Of a DNA stretch of 41,220 nt, positions 25,287 through 33,946 are shown in pieces. The position numbers and the translations under genes are program-made. Position 1 is the stretch's first letter. The number at the start of each line of letters is the position of its first letter. Source of the DNA: Prolixibacteraceae bacterium (GTDB lineage Bacteria > Bacteroidota > Bacteroidia > Bacteroidales > Prolixibacteraceae); contig JALNYZ010000034.1 of assembly GCA_023229575.1 (NCBI GenBank), positions 1 through 41,220 on the forward strand, written 5' to 3'. The notes under the pieces were generated by a model. That model did no database searches. It worked only from the letters and a program-made list of their open reading frames with translations, and was not told where the DNA came from.

Positions 25287-26653
25287 CGTATGCATTCCAA
25301 TTTGCAGTCGTGGCACCTCGAAACCTCTCCCCTCAGTCTTTTGTTGACCAGCCGGTCAATGCTCTGACGAAGCGGTTCAACGCGGATGTTGGCGAGAACC
25401 TCGTGGGCAAAGGCAAACATCAGCATTAGCCGTGCTTCGTTTTCGTTAATTCCGCGTGTCATGAGGTAAAACAGCGCCTCTTCGTTGACCTGTCCAACGG
25501 TGGCGCCATGCGAACATTTCACATCGTCATTGTCGATTACCAGTTGAGGCTTTGTATTCATCTTTGCCGCCTTGGTCATCAGTACACTGTTGTTGCGCTG
25601 GAAGGCTTCCGTTTTTTTTGCACCCGGCAATACATGGATTCTGCCGGTAAAAGCCCCCGTAGAGTTATCGTCCAGGACATTTTTAAAGATCTGGTTGCTG
25701 TGACAATCAGGTTTGGAATGTAAAATCGATGTAAAGTTTTCGCTGTGCTGATCTTTGTCTGTCAGGGTCAGCCCGTAAAGCGATGCATATGCGTGTTCTC
25801 CCTGCAAATCGACATGAAGATGGTTCCGTGTGATTCCCCCATGCAGGGAGATGGTATTGGTAATCAACTGGGAATTACGGCTTTGATGTACGAATAGTCC
25901 GTTCAGATAGGCTGTACCGTTGTGTTGGTTCTGTATCCCGTAGACATCAGCAATAGAATCTTCTCCAAGAAATATTTCGGTAAGATAGTTGGCAACGAAA
26001 CTGTGAATGGCGAGGGTATGGTCGCAAAACATCAGTTTTACCTGAGAATTTTTTCCAAGGACCACCAGGTTGCGTTGTGTAACGTAGAGATCCTCTTCAC
26101 TGCGCAACAGGTTGATGATCTGTATTGGTTTTTCGATCACCACATGCTCCGGAATATAAATAAAGACACCATCCTGGGCGAAGGCGCCATTGAGTGCCAC
26201 CAGGGGATCGGCAGATGAATCGGCGATCTTTCCATAATATTTTTCAACGAGCCCGGCGTTCTCCTCCCAAGCGCTTTTCATGCTTTTGATGATGGTTCCT
26301 TCAGGAAACTGATCCGTCCTGTTCTGATTAAAATACCATCCATTCACATGAAAAAGAATATGTGTATCGAACTCGGGAACATCACAAGTGAAAACCTCCT
26401 GCATGTCAAAATCGAACGAGGTGGGTCGAAAAGCCCGGTTGTAATTCTCCAGCGCGAAGAGTTTGGTAAGGTCGGTATATTTATAATTTTCGACTTTGCG
26501 GCTGGGAATGCCCATGCGTAGAAACGCTTTCATCGCTTCTTCCCTTTCGCTTCGGAGCAGCGTTCCAGCACCTTCGTTCAGCAGGGATATGTTCTCCTTA
26601 AACAGTTGGAAGATACGTTGTTCTGTCGATTCAAGTGTCATACTTTCTGTCAT
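25283..26653 (-). CDS. sufD: Fe-S cluster assembly scaffold SufD
   Basis: The 456-residue product starts at the ATG at 26653, 4 bases after the sufC stop; a longer frame into sufC is not plausible. The N-terminal helical region has RKVENYKYTDL, and the C-terminal beta-helix has SQLITNTISLHGGITRNHL and DDVKCSHGATVGQVNEEALFY. These are typical of SufD, partner of SufB in the SufBC2D complex on which clusters are built. Order and overlap with sufC and sufS indicate one operon. Confidence 0.94.
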   Translation of the reverse strand: MTESMTLESTEQRIFQLFKENISLLNEGAGTLLRSEREEAMKAFLRMGIPSRKVENYKYTDLTKLFALENYNRAFRPTSFDFDMQEVFTCDVPEFDTHILFHVNGWYFNQNRTDQFPEGTIIKSMKSAWEENAGLVEKYYGKIADSSADPLVALNGAFAQDGVFIYIPEHVVIEKPIQIINLLRSEEDLYVTQRNLVVLGKNSQVKLMFCDHTLAIHSFVANYLTEIFLGEDSIADVYGIQNQHNGTAYLNGLFVHQSRNSQLITNTISLHGGITRNHLHVDLQGEHAYASLYGLTLTDKDQHSENFTSILHSKPDCHSNQIFKNVLDDNSTGAFTGRIHVLPGAKKTEAFQRNNSVLMTKAAKMNTKPQLVIDNDDVKCSHGATVGQVNEEALFYLMTRGINENEARLMLMFAFAHEVLANIRVEPLRQSIDRLVNKRLRGEVSRCHDCKLECIR

Positions 26654-26657
26654 GGCT

Positions 26658-27419
26658 TTACTCCCCCAGCTCTTTTTTAATCCAGTCGTAACCTTTCTCT
26701 TCCAGTTCAAGGACCAGTTCTTTTCCGGCCGATTTGACGATTTGTCCTTTGTACAATACATGCACAAAATCAGGAACAATATAATCGAGCAATCGCTGGT
26801 AATGAGTTACCACGATGGTCGCGTTTTCAGGTTTTTTTAACAGGTTTACCCCGTTTGCCACAATTCGGAGCGCATCGATATCCAATCCGCTGTCGGTCTC
26901 ATCCAGAATGGCAAGTTTTGGTTCAAGCATTGCCATCTGGAAGATCTCATTTTTCTTCTTTTCCCCACCCGAAAATCCTTCGTTAACAGAGCGGTTGGTT
27001 AGTTGTGAGTCGATCTGGACCAGCTCTTTCTTTTCGCGCATTACCTTGAGAAAATCTCCGGCTGAAAGTTCTTTTAGCTGATGATACTTTCTCGATTCGT
27101 TTACTGCAGTTTTCAGGAAGTTGATCATACTAACGCCGGGAATCTCTACCGGATATTGGAAACTGAGGAAAAGTCCCTCCTTTGCGCGGACATCTGCCGA
27201 CATTTCCAGAAGATTTTTCCCATAGAATGTAACTTCGCCTTTGGTGACCTCATAATTGGTGTTACCGGCCAGAACATTGGCCAGGGTGCTTTTACCGGAA
27301 CCATTGGGACCCATAATGGCATGCACCTCACCGGCATTTATAGTCAGGTTGATTCCACGCAGAATCTCTTTTCCTTCCACGCTTGCGTGTAAATCTTTAA
27401 TAATAAGCATATTTTGCAT
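26658..27419 (-). CDS. sufC: Fe-S assembly ATPase SufC
   Basis: An ABC-type ATPase of 253 residues: Walker A GPNGSGKST (37-45), the SufC-specific signature FSGGEKKKNE (149-158) and Walker B ILDETDSGLD (171-180). It drives structural change of the SufBCD scaffold and is not a transporter. It sits between sufB and sufD; the 105-base sufB-sufC spacer carries a TAATT-type repeat. A second ATG lies 9 bases downstream of the chosen one. Confidence 0.95.
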   Translation of the reverse strand: MQNMLIIKDLHASVEGKEILRGINLTINAGEVHAIMGPNGSGKSTLANVLAGNTNYEVTKGEVTFYGKNLLEMSADVRAKEGLFLSFQYPVEIPGVSMINFLKTAVNESRKYHQLKELSAGDFLKVMREKKELVQIDSQLTNRSVNEGFSGGEKKKNEIFQMAMLEPKLAILDETDSGLDIDALRIVANGVNLLKKPENATIVVTHYQRLLDYIVPDFVHVLYKGQIVKSAGKELVLELEEKGYDWIKKELGE

Positions 27420-27486
27420 CGTAAAAAATTCAATAAATAATTGATAATTTGTCTGTTGTAGAGATTATACGGTCTTCTGTCCAGAC

Positions 27487-27527
27487 TAATTGGTAATTCG
27501 TAATCTTTAATTTGTAATTTTTAATTA
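27487..27527. repeat. TAATTnGTAATT repeat overlapping the sufB stop codon
   Basis: A 41-base run of variants of TAATTnGTAAT ends in the TAA stop of sufB (27525-27527, minus strand). It is A+T-rich and probably non-coding. Confidence 0.5.
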
Positions 27528-28970
27528 TCCCACGCTTCCTTCCAGACTGATCTGTAAAAGTTTCTGGGCTTCAACAGCAAATTCCATCGGCAATTTGTTG
27601 ATCACCTCCCGTGCATAACCGTTCACGATCATGCCAATCGCATCCTGGGTGGAGATTCCACGCTGGTTGCAATAGAAGATCTGATCTTCCCCGATTTTTG
27701 AAGTAGTTGCCTCGTGTTCTACAACAGAATTCTGGTTGCCCACCTCGATGTATGGGAAGGTATGCGCCCCGCAGTGATCTCCCAGCAAAAGGGAGTCACA
27801 CTGGGAGTAGTTCCTTGCATTTTCTGCTTTGGCGGCAACCCTGACCAATCCCCGGTAGGAGTTTGAACTGTGACCTGCAGAGATCCCTTTCGAGACGATG
27901 GTGCTTTTGGTATTTTTACCAAGGTGGATCATTTTGGTACCGGTATCTGCCTGTTGGAAGTTGTTGGTCAGCGCGACCGAATTGAACTCCGCGACCGAAT
28001 TATCCCCTGCCAGGATGCAGCTCGGATATTTCCATGTGATAGCCGAGCCGGTCTCTACCTGGTTCCAGTATATCTTTGAGGATTCGCCTTTGCACAAACC
28101 GCGTTTGGTAACAAAATTGTAAATACCGCCGATCCCCTCCTTGTTGCCGGGGTACCAGTTTTGTACCGTGGAGTATTTCACCTCAGCACGATCCAACGCA
28201 ACGATCTCAACAACAGCAGCATGCAGTTGATTTTCATCCCGCATTGGGGCAGTGCAGCCTTCGAGGTAAGAGACGTAACTATCGCAGTCGGCGATGATAA
28301 GTGTCCGCTCAAACTGACCCGTATTCTTTGCGTTGATCCTGAAGTAGGTCGAGAGTTCCATGGGACATCTCACTCCTTTAGGAATGTAAACAAACGAACC
28401 GTCTGAGAATACGGCACAATTAAGGGCCGCATAAAAATTATCGTTGGGTGGTACCACCATTCCAAGGTATTTTTGCACCAGGTCCGGATGATGTTTCACA
28501 GCCTCGCTGAACGAGCAGAAGATAATTCCCAGTTCAGCCAGGTTCTCTTTAAAGGTAGTCTTAACAGAAACACTGTCCATTACTGCATCTACGGCAACAC
28601 CTGCCAACATTTTTTGCTCTTCAAGCGGAATTCCGAGTTTGGCAAAGGTGCTCAGAAGCTCAGGATCTACTTCGTCGAGACTTTCGTATTTGGGTTGCTG
28701 CCTGGGCGCGGCATAGTAGATGATATCCTGGTAATCAATTTCAGGAATCTTCAGTTGGGCCCAGTCTGGCATCTTCATGGTGAGCCATTTACGGTAGGCT
28801 TTCAGCCTGAATTCCAGCATAAATTCAGGCTCCTCCTTTTTGGCCGAGATGATTCTTACTACCTCTTCGCTCAAACCTTTCGGGATGGAGTCAGTCGCTA
28901 TGTCTGACACAAAGCCAAATCGGTAATCGCGATCGGTAACTTCGTTTATCAATGTATTTTGGTTGTCCAT
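27525..28970 (-). CDS. sufB: Fe-S cluster assembly scaffold SufB
   Basis: The 481-residue product is the first gene of the suf operon. Family marks are EGCTAPMRDENQLHAAVVEI, STVQNWYPGNKEG, KGISAGHSSNSYRGLV and the C-terminal DHCGAHTFPYIEVGN containing the late cysteine. SufB forms the SufBC2D scaffold and, in other bacteria, receives sulfur from SufE. The length is normal. A TATCTTTG word on its strand (29148-29155) is a possible -7 promoter. No regulator gene of the IscR/SufR kind is adjacent. Confidence 0.95.
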   Translation of the reverse strand: MDNQNTLINEVTDRDYRFGFVSDIATDSIPKGLSEEVVRIISAKKEEPEFMLEFRLKAYRKWLTMKMPDWAQLKIPEIDYQDIIYYAAPRQQPKYESLDEVDPELLSTFAKLGIPLEEQKMLAGVAVDAVMDSVSVKTTFKENLAELGIIFCSFSEAVKHHPDLVQKYLGMVVPPNDNFYAALNCAVFSDGSFVYIPKGVRCPMELSTYFRINAKNTGQFERTLIIADCDSYVSYLEGCTAPMRDENQLHAAVVEIVALDRAEVKYSTVQNWYPGNKEGIGGIYNFVTKRGLCKGESSKIYWNQVETGSAITWKYPSCILAGDNSVAEFNSVALTNNFQQADTGTKMIHLGKNTKSTIVSKGISAGHSSNSYRGLVRVAAKAENARNYSQCDSLLLGDHCGAHTFPYIEVGNQNSVVEHEATTSKIGEDQIFYCNQRGISTQDAIGMIVNGYAREVINKLPMEFAVEAQKLLQISLEGSVG

Positions 28971-28977
28971 TTGAATA

Positions 28978-29024
28978 AGTGCCTAAAGTGAACTAGAGTG
29001 AACTAGAGTGCCTAAAGTACTTAG
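28978..29024 (+). repeat. Five-unit short repeat array, left of thiL
   Basis: Units in order: AGTGCCTAA, AGTGAACTAG, AGTGAACTAG, AGTGCCTAA, AGTACTTAG. The array begins 8 bases before the sufB start codon (divergent side). The same five-unit order, nearly identical, occurs at 30248-30293 after thiL. Confidence 0.8.
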
Positions 29025-29141
29025 GGACTCCATACTTTTGTTCATTTGTTTAAAAATAATTATCTCCGGAAGAACTGATAACCCTGGTACTTCCTATTTT
29101 GTATCTTTGTTATACGAATCTTTAATAAGACTGGATACAAA

Positions 29142-29173
29142 TTGGTGCAAAGATATAAAATGCACTACTTTTG
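29142..29173 (+). promoter_or_regulatory. Candidate thiL promoter (TTG - 21 bp - TACTTTTG)
   Basis: TTG at 29142-29144 and TACTTTTG at 29166-29173 match the Bacteroidota -33/-7 pattern with a 21-base spacer. Transcription from here would give a leader of about 27 bases before the ATG at 29207. TAnnTTTG words also occur at 29033-29040 and 29102-29109. Confidence 0.55.
29148..29155 (-). promoter_or_regulatory. Candidate -7 promoter element (TATCTTTG) of the suf operon
   Basis: On the minus strand TATCTTTG fits TAnnTTTG and would give a leader of about 170 bases before sufB. It lies inside the spacer of the thiL promoter, so the two divergent promoters would overlap. No -33 match is evident. 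Confidence 0.35.
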
Positions 29174-29206
29174 AGGGGTTATTTGGTAAATAAATCTTTG
29201 ATAAAG

Positions 29207-30256
29207 ATGACACAAGAGAGAACCAGGGTCAATGAGCTTTCAGAATTGGGCGAATTTGGCCTGATTAAAAGGGTAACCGCTCAAATAAAAATCAAAAATG
29301 AAAGTACTTTAACGGGGGTAGGAGATGACTGTGCCGTACTGAGCTTTCCCAATAAACGGGTGGTTGTAACAACAGATTTACTAACGGAGGGCGTTCATTT
29401 CAATCTGGTCTATGTGCCATTGAAACATTTGGGATACAAAGCTGTAGCAGTTAATATCAGTGATATTTGTGCCATGAATGCCATTCCGCGGCAGATCACT
29501 GTCTCCCTTGCCATCTCTTCCAAATTTACCATTGAGGCCATTGATGAGCTGTATGAGGGCATCCACCTTGCCTGCGCCCGCTATGGCGTTGATCTCATTG
29601 GAGGTGACACGACCACCTCCCTGACTGGTTTAACCCTATCCATTACAGCCATCGGTGAAGCTGATGAGGCCGAACTGGTTTACCGTAACGGAGCAAAGCC
29701 TACCGATCTTTTGTGTGTAACCGGTGATCTGGGAGGTGCATTCCTTGGATTGCAACTGTTGGAGCGGGAAGATCAGCTGTTCAGGCAAAACCCGACTGTT
29801 CAGCCACAGCTTTCCGGCTACGATTACATACTGGGCAGGCAGCTGAAACCCGAGGCGCGGGTGGATATGCGGGAAGTGTTCAAGGCCCTGGGCATCAAAC
29901 CCACATCCATGATCGATATTTCTGATGGGCTGTCGTCCGAAATTCTGCACCTGTGTGAAGATTCGGGAGTTGGTTGTCGTTTGTATGAAGAACGGCTCAT
30001 ATTCGATCCGCAAGTGCGGAAAATGGCGGATGAGATAAGCATCAATCCATTGGTCGCTGCATTGAATGGTGGTGAGGACTATGAACTTTTGTTTACGATT
30101 CCTGTTAATCAACATGATAAGGTGCGTAATCATCCGGATATTTCGGTCATAGGTCATATGACAAGGAAGGAAGAGGGATCGATGCTTGTAACGACCGGTG
30201 GTATACAGGAGATTCCGCTGACAGCGCAGGGCTGGAATCCTTTAAAGAGTGCCTAA
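29207..30256 (+). CDS. thiL: Thiamine-monophosphate kinase ThiL
   Basis: The product has 349 residues from the ATG at 29207; the frame is open from a TTG at 29171, but that TTG lies inside a promoter-like word. The N-terminal GEFGLIKRV, TGVGDDCAVL, VTTDLLTEGVHF and a mid-chain DLIGGDTTTS are ThiL hallmarks of the PurM-like fold, binding Mg-ATP and thiamine phosphate. NGGEDYELLF lies near the C-terminus. It phosphorylates thiamine monophosphate to the active cofactor. The last codons and the stop are formed by the first unit of a short repeat array, so the native C-terminus may have been altered. No other thiamine gene is nearby. Confidence 0.93.
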   Translation: MTQERTRVNELSELGEFGLIKRVTAQIKIKNESTLTGVGDDCAVLSFPNKRVVVTTDLLTEGVHFNLVYVPLKHLGYKAVAVNISDICAMNAIPRQITVSLAISSKFTIEAIDELYEGIHLACARYGVDLIGGDTTTSLTGLTLSITAIGEADEAELVYRNGAKPTDLLCVTGDLGGAFLGLQLLEREDQLFRQNPTVQPQLSGYDYILGRQLKPEARVDMREVFKALGIKPTSMIDISDGLSSEILHLCEDSGVGCRLYEERLIFDPQVRKMADEISINPLVAALNGGEDYELLFTIPVNQHDKVRNHPDISVIGHMTRKEEGSMLVTTGGIQEIPLTAQGWNPLKSA

Positions 30257-30293
30257 AGTGCCTAGAGTGAACTAAAGTGCCTAAAGTACTTAT
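30248..30293 (+). repeat. Five-unit short repeat array, right of thiL
   Basis: Units: AGTGCCTAA, AGTGCCTAG, AGTGAACTAA, AGTGCCTAA, AGTACTTAT. The first unit encodes the last two residues and the stop of thiL. Same orientation and unit order as 28978-29024. Confidence 0.8.
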
Positions 30294-30461
30294 TAGGAGA
30301 TGGGTAATTTAAGGTTGATGCGATCATTTATATACAAATTCTGATATTTCCATATACTAATTTGATGATTCTCACTTGAAAATTTCAGGTTCGAGTGTAA
30401 CGTTTTGCGTATATGGGCGTCTTATCTTAAGTTAACAAGCTAATGAAAGAAAGGATTTACT

Positions 30462-31175
30462 ATGATCAGCATACAGAACCTTCACAAATCATATATCACC
30501 GGCAACAACAGTCTCCATGTATTAAAAGGGTTGAACCTCGAAATTGCCGAGGGGGAGTTTGTCTCCATTATGGGTTCTTCCGGTTCAGGGAAATCCACTT
30601 TACTTAATATTCTTGGTGTATTGGATGATTACGACAAGGGTGATTATTTCCTCAGCGGGAAGAAAATCTGGGGGCTGAACGAGACCCAGGCCGCCATCAC
30701 CCGCAATGCCATGATTGGTTTTATCTTCCAGTCATTCAACCTGATCTCTTTTAAGAATGCCATGGAGAATGTGGCTTTGCCGCTTTATTACCAAAAGGTG
30801 AACCGTAGAAAGCGTAACCTGATTGCAATGGAATATCTCGACAGGCTTGGTCTCAGGGATTGGGCCCATCACCTGCCAAACGAAATGTCGGGTGGACAGA
30901 AACAACGTGTAGCCATAGCCCGGGCGCTTATTTCAAATCCAAAGATTATCCTTGCAGATGAACCGACCGGTGCGCTGGACTCCCAGACTTCCCTGGAAGT
31001 AATGGATATACTCAAAGAGGTAAATGATCAAGGCATTACCGTCATCATTGTTACCCACGAGCATGACATTGCCAGTTTAACACGGAAAATTATCCGGCTG
31101 AAGGATGGCGTCATTGGAGAGGTAATTACCAATGGCGACCTTCAGAGTTATCGTGACAGAATTAAACAGGAATAA
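30462..31175 (+). CDS. ABC transporter ATP-binding protein (MacB/LolD type)
   Basis: The 237-residue product has Walker A GSSGSGKST (38-46), signature MSGGQ (142-146), Walker B IILADE (162-167) followed by PTGALD, and switch His H199. This is the MacB/LolD subfamily, which powers FtsX-type permeases rather than classical importers. Its end and the following permease are 10 bases apart. It is the first gene of a five-gene efflux cluster. The 200-base leader holds no clean promoter word. Confidence 0.93.
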   Translation: MISIQNLHKSYITGNNSLHVLKGLNLEIAEGEFVSIMGSSGSGKSTLLNILGVLDDYDKGDYFLSGKKIWGLNETQAAITRNAMIGFIFQSFNLISFKNAMENVALPLYYQKVNRRKRNLIAMEYLDRLGLRDWAHHLPNEMSGGQKQRVAIARALISNPKIILADEPTGALDSQTSLEVMDILKEVNDQGITVIIVTHEHDIASLTRKIIRLKDGVIGEVITNGDLQSYRDRIKQE

Positions 31176-31185
31176 ATCCCAGACC

Positions 31186-32448
31186 ATGTTTGACGTAGAT
31201 ATTTGGCAGGAAATTTTTAGCACGATCAGGAAAAACAAACTCAGGACCTTCCTGACCGGTTTCTCTGTAGCATGGGGAATATTCATGCTTATGGTTCTGT
31301 TGGGTTCCGGAAACGGTCTCTCCAATGGCGTGAAAGAGCAATTTGCCGAGAATGCCGTCAATGTCATGTGGATGTGGACCGGTGAGACCTCCATTCCCTA
31401 CAATGGGCTAAAAGAGGGGAGGGCAGTAAAATTCAACAACCAGGATTACGATTTTCTGACTACCAAATCCAAAGAGGTGGAAAAGGTATCTTCCCGTTAT
31501 TACCTCCCTAACGACATACTGTATTCCTACGGAAAAGAGTACGGCTCCTTTGAGACCAGTACCTGTTATCCCTCGTTGAAAGAGATGGAGAACATCAATA
31601 TAAAATCAGGGAGGTTTATCAACGATTTGGATATGCAGGAGTTTCGCAAAGTGGTCATAATTGGCGATGAGATACGTAAGGCGCTTTTCAAAGAGGAGGA
31701 CCCTATCGGAAAGTACATCAAAATAGGCGGGGTACCGTTCAACGTGATCGGTGTATCCGAGTCAAAGAAAAGGAATCAGGACAATAACAGGTCGGCATAC
31801 ATGCCCTTTTCAACTGCACAAAGGATTTTCAACGGTGGGGACCGGGTGCATACTTTTACCGTGACATCCAAAATGGTCCAGACGGTTGAAGAAGCGGAAG
31901 CAATTAATGAAAAAGTACGTCAGGACATGGCCAACAGGCATTCTTTCGATCCCAAGGACAAAAGGGCCATGGGATCATTCAACATGTTGACTGAATACAT
32001 TCGAACCATGAAGATCTTTCAGGCGATCAATCTTTTTGTCTGGATAATTGGAATCGGAACCCTAATTGCAGGTATTGTGGGCGTGAGCAACATCATGCTT
32101 ATTTTGGTCAAGGAACGGACCAAAGAGATTGGCATCAGAAAAGCCATTGGGGCTACCCCGTTTTCAGTGATCAGCCTGGTTTTGCTTGAATCCGTTTTGA
32201 TTACTACAGTAGCCGGTTATATTGGATTGGTTATGGGTGTGGGGTTGATGGAGTTGATCAACTTTGGCCTGGAACAGGCCACCGGAGCGGGTGGGGCGGA
32301 GAATGTTTTCTTCAAAAATCCGACCGTGGATTTTAAAACTGCCGTATCGGCTACCTTGATACTGATCATATCCGGAGCCCTGGCAGGATATTTTCCTTCA
32401 AAAAGGGCAGCAAGTGTGACTCCAATTGAGGCCCTGCGTGATGAATAG
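31186..32448 (+). CDS. MacB-like FtsX-domain ABC permease, first copy
   Basis: From the ATG at 31186 the product has 420 residues and begins MFDVDIWQEIFSTIRKNKLR, parallel to the next gene's start; a longer frame overlapping the ATPase gene was rejected. Layout: one N-terminal membrane helix (about 25-45), a MacB-type periplasmic core domain, then three C-terminal helices with the FtsX signature VKERTKEIGIRKAIGA and a final conserved PIEALRDE. It would form the inner-membrane part of a tripartite pump with mechanotransmission-type action. The ATPase is a separate protein, unlike E. coli MacB. Confidence 0.92.
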   Translation: MFDVDIWQEIFSTIRKNKLRTFLTGFSVAWGIFMLMVLLGSGNGLSNGVKEQFAENAVNVMWMWTGETSIPYNGLKEGRAVKFNNQDYDFLTTKSKEVEKVSSRYYLPNDILYSYGKEYGSFETSTCYPSLKEMENINIKSGRFINDLDMQEFRKVVIIGDEIRKALFKEEDPIGKYIKIGGVPFNVIGVSESKKRNQDNNRSAYMPFSTAQRIFNGGDRVHTFTVTSKMVQTVEEAEAINEKVRQDMANRHSFDPKDKRAMGSFNMLTEYIRTMKIFQAINLFVWIIGIGTLIAGIVGVSNIMLILVKERTKEIGIRKAIGATPFSVISLVLLESVLITTVAGYIGLVMGVGLMELINFGLEQATGAGGAENVFFKNPTVDFKTAVSATLILIISGALAGYFPSKRAASVTPIEALRDE

Positions 32449-32533
32449 AATCAAACAGCTAAGAGCTAACCGCCAACAGCCTGTTAAAATATATAGGAAT
32501 CAATTTATAGTAGAACCCTTCAAATCCCGATAA

Positions 32534-33802
32534 ATGTTTGATCTCGACAGATGGAATGAAATTTGGCATGCGCTGGCTAAGAACAAGGTCAGGAGCCTCC
32601 TTACTGCATTCGGGGTATTTTGGGGTATCTTCATGCTGATTGTTATGGCCGGCGCCAGCAATGGATTAAAAAACGGGATTGTTGAAGGCGTGGCTAAATT
32701 TGCAACGAACTCCTGTTTTATGTGGTCGCAGCAAACCGGGGAACCTTACAAGGGTTTCAAAAGGGGGAGGCAATGGAACATGGATTCGGATGACCTGGCG
32801 TACGTTTTAGCCAATGTGCCTGAAGTTGAATACATCTCTCCCAAGAATTTTGGATCCAGGATGAACGGGGGGCCCAATACCATTCACGGATTGAAAACCG
32901 GTGCATACAATGTCAAGGGTGATTATCCCGAGTACATCAAGATTGACCCCTGCACAATCCTTCAGGGTCGATGGATCAATGGCATGGATATCAAGGATAA
33001 ACGCAAAGTATGCGTGATCGGGGAAAAGGTACGCGAGCAGATGTTTGATGCAAAAGAGAATCCACTGGGTGAATATCTTAAAATTTCGGGTGTCTATTAT
33101 ATGGTCGTTGGCGTGATCCGGCCTGAAACAAGGATCAACATCAATGGCAGGGCGGAAGAGTCGATCTTTCTTCCTTTTACCACCATGCAACAGACCTACA
33201 ACATGGGAAACATGGTTCACTTTTTGGCAGTAACTTCTAAAAAGGGTGTACCGGTGAGTGTAGTAGAGGAAAAGGTCAAAAACATCATCAAGATGCGTCA
33301 CTCCATAGCTCCAACTGACGTTCAGGCATTGAGCAGTGTGAATATTGAGAAAGAGTTCCAGCAGATGAACGGCCTTTTTATTGCAATCGGGATTTTGACA
33401 TGGATTGTTGGTATTGGAACTTTGATGGCCGGCGTAATCGGCGTTAGCAATATTATGCTGGTCATTGTGAAAGAGAGGACCAAAGAGATTGGGGTTCAGC
33501 GTGCATTGGGCGCTTCACCCCGTACCATCATTACACAAATTATGCTGGAAAGTGTTGCGCTTACAACAATTGCAGGTTATACAGGGCTTTCCCTGGGGGT
33601 AGCCTTGCTGGAACTGGTCAATAAGGTCATCGAAAACCAGCCTAAAACCGGTAATGAAGTATTTTTTCAACATCCTGAAGTCAACATTACTGTGGCAGTT
33701 GCCGCGTTGATCATCCTTGTGCTTGCGGGATTATTCGCGGGCTCCATCCCGGCTAAAAGGGCGTTGATGATCAAACCGATTGAAGCGCTGAGGGAGGAAT
33801 GA
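32534..33802 (+). CDS. MacB-like FtsX-domain ABC permease, second copy
   Basis: The 422-residue product is a paralogue of the preceding gene with the same layout: N-terminal MFDLDRWNEIWHALAKNKVR, a periplasmic domain and three C-terminal helices with VKERTKEIGVQRALGA and PIEALREE. The periplasmic domains differ clearly, so the pair may form a heterodimer with one ATPase. A purine-rich repeat tract begins right after its stop codon. Confidence 0.92.
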   Translation: MFDLDRWNEIWHALAKNKVRSLLTAFGVFWGIFMLIVMAGASNGLKNGIVEGVAKFATNSCFMWSQQTGEPYKGFKRGRQWNMDSDDLAYVLANVPEVEYISPKNFGSRMNGGPNTIHGLKTGAYNVKGDYPEYIKIDPCTILQGRWINGMDIKDKRKVCVIGEKVREQMFDAKENPLGEYLKISGVYYMVVGVIRPETRININGRAEESIFLPFTTMQQTYNMGNMVHFLAVTSKKGVPVSVVEEKVKNIIKMRHSIAPTDVQALSSVNIEKEFQQMNGLFIAIGILTWIVGIGTLMAGVIGVSNIMLVIVKERTKEIGVQRALGASPRTIITQIMLESVALTTIAGYTGLSLGVALLELVNKVIENQPKTGNEVFFQHPEVNITVAVAALIILVLAGLFAGSIPAKRALMIKPIEALREE

Positions 33803-33880
33803 CGGAAGGAAGGACTGAGAGACGGAGAGACTTAGGGACTGAGAGGACCGGGGGACTTGGAGAAGATGGGAAAATGAGAG
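33803..33880 (+). repeat. Purine-rich low-complexity repeat after the second permease
   Basis: The tract is made of short units mostly beginning GAC (GACTGAGA, GACGGAGA, GACTTAGG, GACTGAGAGG). It starts at the base after the permease stop. The 16-mer at 33853-33868 is shared exactly, in inverse orientation, with 23146-23161. Confidence 0.65.
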
Positions 33881-33946
33881 ATTGTGATTGAAATAGATAG
33901 AAATATAATTTAGCTTAAATATCGTATATACAAATCAAAGGTTGCC

